DNA from: CAWALV01 sp963782965 | Lineage (GTDB): Bacteria > Actinomycetota > Actinomycetes > Acidothermales > Acidothermaceae | Assembly: GCA_963782965.1 (NCBI GenBank) | Contig: CAWALV010000002.1 | Coordinates: 806,001-870,000, forward strand | Reading direction: 5' to 3' | Length of the DNA stretch: 64,000 bases | Shown here: in pieces, positions 60,619 through 64,000 of the stretch | Position numbering within the stretch: the first letter of the stretch is position 1 | How the letters are laid out: every line of letters starts with the position of its first letter | Position numbers and translations under genes: made by a program | Notes under the pieces: model-generated | The model's database searches: none | What the model was told of the DNA's origin: nothing | What the model saw: the letters and a program-made list of their open reading frames with translations, nothing else

Positions 60619-61686
60619 GTGGTCGAGGCAGACTCCACTCCGCAGCTCACGACGCAGCCGACGACTGACCGGTGGGTGCGGCTTGCCGACCACACGACGC
60701 TGCGCCTCGGAGGGCCGGCCCGCCGGTTCGTCCGGGCGCAGACCGAGGCTGAGGTCGTCGAGGCGGTGGTGGCGGCCGACGTCGAGAGACAGCCGTTGCT
60801 GATCCTCGGCGGAGGTAGCAACCTCGTGGTCGCCGACGCGGGTTTCGACGGCACCGTCGTCCACGTCGCCCATCGAGGTGTGGCCCGGCACCGGGGATCT
60901 GCCGTCGTCCAGGTCGACATCGCGGCCGGCGAGCCGTGGGACGACGTCGTGGCGGACACCGTCGCGGATGGTCTGGCCGGCCTGGAATGCCTGTCCGGCA
61001 TTCCCGGCCTGGCCGGCGCGACGCCGATGCAGAACGTCGGTGCCTACGGCGCCGAGGTCGCGGACGTCGCGGCCGGGGTCCGGGTCTACGACCGGGTCGA
61101 CCGGCACTCACGGGTGTTGGCGGCGCAGGAGTGCGGCTTCGGCTACCGCACGAGCGCGTTGAAGGGGCAACAGCGTTTCGTCGTCCTCGGCATCCGGCTG
61201 GCCCTCGCCGCATCGAACACGTCGGCACCGATCCGCTACCCCCAACTCGCCGACGCCCTCGGGGTCGCGGTGGGCGACCGGGCGCCGATCGCCGACGTCC
61301 GCAGCGCCGTGTTGTCGCTGCGGGCAGGCAAGGGCATGCTCATCGACCCGGCCGATCCCGACTCGGTGAGCGCCGGATCGTTCTTCACCAACCCGATCGT
61401 GCCGGCCGGGCAGCTGCCGCCCGGCGCGCCGGCGTGGCCGGCCGGAACCGAGCCTGCCCGGGTGAAGACGTCGGCCGCGTGGCTGATCGAGCATGCCGGA
61501 TTCGGCCGCGGCTACGGCGACGGGCGGGTCGGGTTGTCGACCAAGCACACCCTCGCGCTGGTCAACCGCGGCGGTGCGACGACGGCAGAGCTGGTCGACC
61601 TCGCTCGCGCCATACGCGACGGCGTGCTCGCTGCGTACGGCATCGAGTTGGAAGTGGAACCCACCCTCGTCGGGGTGCAGCTCTAG
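60619..61686 (+). CDS. murB: UDP-N-acetylenolpyruvoylglucosamine reductase
   Basis: 355 residues from GTG 60619 (TTG 60613 is in frame). FAD block LILGGGSNLVV, catalytic Ser in SAGSFFTNP and a final Glu-rich strand. It reduces the enolpyruvyl ether in peptidoglycan precursor synthesis. Its TAG stop overlaps the stop of the convergent aminotransferase in CTAG. Confidence 0.96.
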   Translation: MVEADSTPQLTTQPTTDRWVRLADHTTLRLGGPARRFVRAQTEAEVVEAVVAADVERQPLLILGGGSNLVVADAGFDGTVVHVAHRGVARHRGSAVVQVDIAAGEPWDDVVADTVADGLAGLECLSGIPGLAGATPMQNVGAYGAEVADVAAGVRVYDRVDRHSRVLAAQECGFGYRTSALKGQQRFVVLGIRLALAASNTSAPIRYPQLADALGVAVGDRAPIADVRSAVLSLRAGKGMLIDPADPDSVSAGSFFTNPIVPAGQLPPGAPAWPAGTEPARVKTSAAWLIEHAGFGRGYGDGRVGLSTKHTLALVNRGGATTAELVDLARAIRDGVLAAYGIELEVEPTLVGVQL

Positions 61687-62924
61687 GCGGTGGCCTCGCC
61701 GAGCAGCTTGCCGAGCCGGGCGACCCCTTCGACGAGGTCGTCGTCGCCCAGCGCGTACGACATCCGGAAGTAGCCGGGTGTGCCGAACGCCTCGCCGGGC
61801 ACGACCGCAACCTCGGCCTCTTCGAGCACCAGCTCGGCGAGCTCGGCGGACGACGTGGGACGCCTGCCGCGCAACTCCTTGCCGAGCAGTGCCTTGACCG
61901 ACGGGTAGGCGTAGAAGGCGCCTTCCGGCTCGACGCAGACGACCCCGGGAATCTCGGCCAGCATCGACACGATCGTGTGCCGGCGCCGATCGAAAGCGGC
62001 GCGCATCTCGTGTGCCGCGGTGAGATCTCCGGAGACGGCGGCCAGTGCCGCCCGCTGCGAAACGTTGGCGACGTTGGACGACAGGTGGGACTGCAGGTTG
62101 GTGGCCGCCTTGATCACGTCGTCCGGGCCGATCATCCAGCCGACCCGCCAGCCGGTCATCGCGTAGGTCTTGGCCACGCCGTTGAGGACGACGCAGGTCT
62201 GCGCCAGCTCGGGGACGACGACGGGCATCGACGAGAACACGGCGTTGCCGTAGACGAGGTGCTCGTAGATCTCGTCGGTGACCACCCAGATGCCGTGCTC
62301 GACGGCCCAGCGGCCGATCGCCTCGACCTGCTCGGGGGAGTAGACGGCTCCGGTCGGGTTGGACGGCGAGCAGAACAGCAGCACCTTCGTCCTGGGCGTG
62401 CGAGCTGCTTCCAGCTGCTCGACGCCGGCGCGAAAGCCGCTCGACTCGTCGGTCGCGACCTCGACCACGACGCCGCCGGCCAGCGCGATGGCCTCCGGGT
62501 ACGTCGTCCAGTACGGGGCCGGGAGCAGGACCTCGTCGCCGGGGTCGAGGAGCGTCGCGAACGCCTCGTAGACCGCTTGCTTCCCGCCGTTGGTGATCAG
62601 CACCTGCTTCGCGGCGACCTGAAGTCCGGAGTCGCGGGCCGTCTTCGCGGCGACGGCCTCCCGCAGTTCGGGCAGGCCCGGCGTCGGGGTGTAGCGGTGG
62701 TTCTTCGGGTCGCGCGCGGCCAGCACGGCGGCCTCGACGATCGCCGGCGGCGTCGGGAAATCGGGTTCGCCCGCGCCGAACCCGATGACCGGGCGGCCGG
62801 CCGCCTTCAACGCCTTCGCCTTGGCGTCGACGGCGAGGGTTGCCGACTCCGCGATCGAGCCGATCCGGCGGGACACCCGGCTTGTCGCAGCGGTTTGGGA
62901 ACTCGTGGCATGCGGGTCAGTCAT
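61683..62924 (-). CDS. Pyridoxal-phosphate aminotransferase (aspartate aminotransferase type)
   Basis: 413 residues from ATG 62924. Fold-type I aminotransferase; PLP lysine in NGVAKTYAMTGWRVGW, with FSSMPVV, FCSPSNPTGAVYS and GAGEPDFPTP around the cofactor. Close to class I aspartate/prephenate aminotransferases. Converges on murB with a 4-base shared stop region. Confidence 0.93.
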   Translation of the reverse strand: MTDPHATSSQTAATSRVSRRIGSIAESATLAVDAKAKALKAAGRPVIGFGAGEPDFPTPPAIVEAAVLAARDPKNHRYTPTPGLPELREAVAAKTARDSGLQVAAKQVLITNGGKQAVYEAFATLLDPGDEVLLPAPYWTTYPEAIALAGGVVVEVATDESSGFRAGVEQLEAARTPRTKVLLFCSPSNPTGAVYSPEQVEAIGRWAVEHGIWVVTDEIYEHLVYGNAVFSSMPVVVPELAQTCVVLNGVAKTYAMTGWRVGWMIGPDDVIKAATNLQSHLSSNVANVSQRAALAAVSGDLTAAHEMRAAFDRRRHTIVSMLAEIPGVVCVEPEGAFYAYPSVKALLGKELRGRRPTSSAELAELVLEEAEVAVVPGEAFGTPGYFRMSYALGDDDLVEGVARLGKLLGEATA

Positions 62925-63021
62925 GGCAGTTATGGTCGCATGCGGTCGCTCTCCATGGCGCGCCAGTTATCGGTTGGTGGCGGCGAATCTGCAACCGCAG
63001 GTGGGCGGCCGCGGCGTCGCG

Positions 63022-63051
63022 TTCGACCGTTTCCACCGGGCCACGTACACT
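63022..63051 (+). promoter_or_regulatory. Promoter for tRNA-Trp, secE and nusG
   Basis: TTCGAC (63022-63027) and TACACT (63046-63051), 18 bases apart, 38 bases before the tRNA. It lies divergent from the aminotransferase and is the only promoter candidate ahead of the conserved tRNA-Trp/secE/nusG run. Confidence 0.45.
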
Positions 63052-63088
63052 GTCGAAGCTGGTCCGCCCGTCTTCGGTGTGATCGCGA

Positions 63089-63161
63089 AGGGCAGTAGCT
63101 CAATTGGCAGAGTTCCGGTCTCCAAAACCGGCGGTTGGGGGTTCGAGTCCCTCCTGCCCTG
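63089..63161 (+). tRNA. tRNA-Trp (CCA)
   Basis: Acceptor AGGGCAG pairs with CTGCCCT; anticodon CCA at 63122-63124; T-arm GGGTTCGAGTCCC. It lies directly before secE and nusG, the conserved bacterial order. Confidence 0.96.
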
Positions 63162-63194
63162 CAGCTCCAGAGAAACTGTGAAGGATGGGTTGAC

Positions 63195-63449
63195 GTGAGC
63201 GACACGACGAGCGCGACGAGTTCGCCCCAGCGGCGATCCGGCCGTCCGGGCGAGCGCCGGAACGCCGCTCAGCGGTTCGGGCTGTGGTATCGCCAGATCG
63301 TCGCCGAGCTGCGCAAGGTCATCTGGCCGACTCGCAAGGAGCTCATCGCCTACACGATCGTCACGCTCGTGTTCGCCGTGGTGATGATCCTCATCGTCGC
63401 CGGCCTCGACTACGGCGCGCACTGGGGCGTGCTGAAGATTTTCGGCTAA
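63195..63449 (+). CDS. secE: Preprotein translocase subunit SecE
   Basis: 84 residues from GTG 63195. One C-terminal membrane helix preceded by the conserved amphipathic stretch with WPTRKEL. Stabilises SecY in the membrane. A Ser/Arg-rich N-terminus of about 28 residues is typical of actinobacteria. Confidence 0.95.
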   Translation: MSDTTSATSSPQRRSGRPGERRNAAQRFGLWYRQIVAELRKVIWPTRKELIAYTIVTLVFAVVMILIVAGLDYGAHWGVLKIFG

Positions 63450-63515
63450 CACCTTCGCCCAGGCAGGACCGACCGGCATCCCCCGACAGGAAAACGACCA
63501 GGAAGCGACGAGCCA

Positions 63516-64000
63516 GTGACCGAGTCCCCGTGGCCCACCGACGGCGCCGACGGCCCTCGCGACGACACGCCGGGCACCGAGCCCGACGCCGGTGCGCAGG
63601 CGGCAGTCGCGGTCGACGTGGCGGATGCGGCCGATCCGGCCGACACCGCCGATGGGGCCGATGGGGCCGATGCCTCCGGGCCCGCGGATCAACCCGATGT
63701 GCAGGCTGATGTCGCTGACGAGGAAGAGGATCCGGCGGAGGAGTTCCGGCGCGCACTTCGGAGCGCGCCCGGCGACTGGTACGTGGTGCACACGTACGCC
63801 GGCTACGAGAACAAGGCGAAGGCCAACCTCGAGAGCCGGGTCCAGTCGCTGAACATGGAGGACTTCATCTACCAGATCGAAGTCCCTCAAGAAGAGGCCG
63901 TCGAGATCAAGAACGGCAAGCGGCAGACCGTGAAGCGCAACGTCTTTCCCGGCTACCTGCTCGTTCGCATGGAGATGAGCGACGAGTCGTGGTCGGCGGT
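63516..64000 (+). CDS. nusG: Transcription termination/antitermination factor NusG (3' partial)
   Basis: 161 complete codons from GTG 63516 reach the window edge. The NGN domain begins at GDWYVVHTYAGYENKAKANL and continues through RNVFPGYLLVRMEM; the KOW domain lies beyond the edge. An acidic Ala/Asp-rich N-terminal extension of about 85 residues includes Gly-Ala-Asp repeats, common in actinobacterial NusG. Confidence 0.95.
   Translation, partial: MTESPWPTDGADGPRDDTPGTEPDAGAQAAVAVDVADAADPADTADGADGADASGPADQPDVQADVADEEEDPAEEFRRALRSAPGDWYVVHTYAGYENKAKANLESRVQSLNMEDFIYQIEVPQEEAVEIKNGKRQTVKRNVFPGYLLVRMEMSDESWSA

Overview
High-GC actinobacterial chromosome, almost entirely core genes. The evidence is a BldC-type MerR-like regulator, futalosine-route menaquinone genes, a complete 14-gene nuo operon, System II cytochrome c maturation directly behind hemL, and the actinobacterial order tRNA-Thr/tRNA-Met/rpmG/hadA/hadB ... 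murB ... tRNA-Trp/secE/nusG. No hadC follows hadB, which argues against a mycolate producer. I cannot place the organism below class level. I see no insertion sequence, prophage, integrase or CRISPR array.

Layout. (1) 1-1806: an in-frame beta-propeller plus NmrA-type reductase, cut by the window edge. (2) 1823-5594: a tightly coupled redox cluster of a small membrane-anchored Gln-repeat protein, cytoplasmic ApbE, a ferric-reductase-like membrane cytochrome b, a NuoF-like flavoprotein and a 3-Cys ferredoxin, preceded by a Crp-like palindrome. (3) 5615-12954: a secreted phosphoesterase lipoprotein, then hemL, a histidine phosphatase and the cytochrome c maturation set (tlpA-ccdA-resB-ccsB). (4) 13149-15225: an ammonium transporter and a membrane-anchored unknown. 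(5) 15253-27045: menaquinone genes ubiD/mqnL, ubiA/mqnP, ubiX/mqnM, mqnE, mqnA, mqnC, a probable aminofutalosine deaminase and the final methyltransferase, interspersed with a bldC-like gene, a DUF4229 protein, an ABC exporter and a lone receiver domain. (6) 27140-45510: a Rex-type operator, a geranylgeranyl-reductase family flavoprotein, nuoA-N and a polyprenyl diphosphate synthase. (7) 45551-50540: a LacI regulator and a sugar ABC importer with three matching operators. (8) 50563-56056 (minus strand): an anchored extracytoplasmic protein, 2-oxoglutarate:ferredoxin oxidoreductase, a DMT-like permease and YajQ. (9) 56127-64000: four tRNAs, hemerythrin, rpmG, hadAB, a TetR/MFS efflux pair with matched operators, murB, an aminotransferase, secE and partial nusG.

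How it works together. Regions 5 and 6 form a respiratory block: the quinone head group, its prenyl tail, tail attachment, decarboxylation, methylation, partial tail saturation and the NADH dehydrogenase that uses it. A redox-sensor (Rex-type) palindrome lies at the head of the reductase/nuo transcript. mqnB and mqnD are absent here and must lie elsewhere. The heme and cytochrome c maturation genes supply the downstream end of the chain.

The least conventional parts are the 2-5.6 kb redox cluster (an ApbE flavinyl transferase with no recognisable flavinylation substrate beside it), two mRNA hairpins that hold a Shine-Dalgarno sequence in the loop (before the deaminase and before the 50.5 kb anchored protein), and an apparently leaderless tetR whose operator overlaps its own promoter. 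I did not find a clearly undescribed large system. All statements come from reading the sequence and translations; no database search was run.
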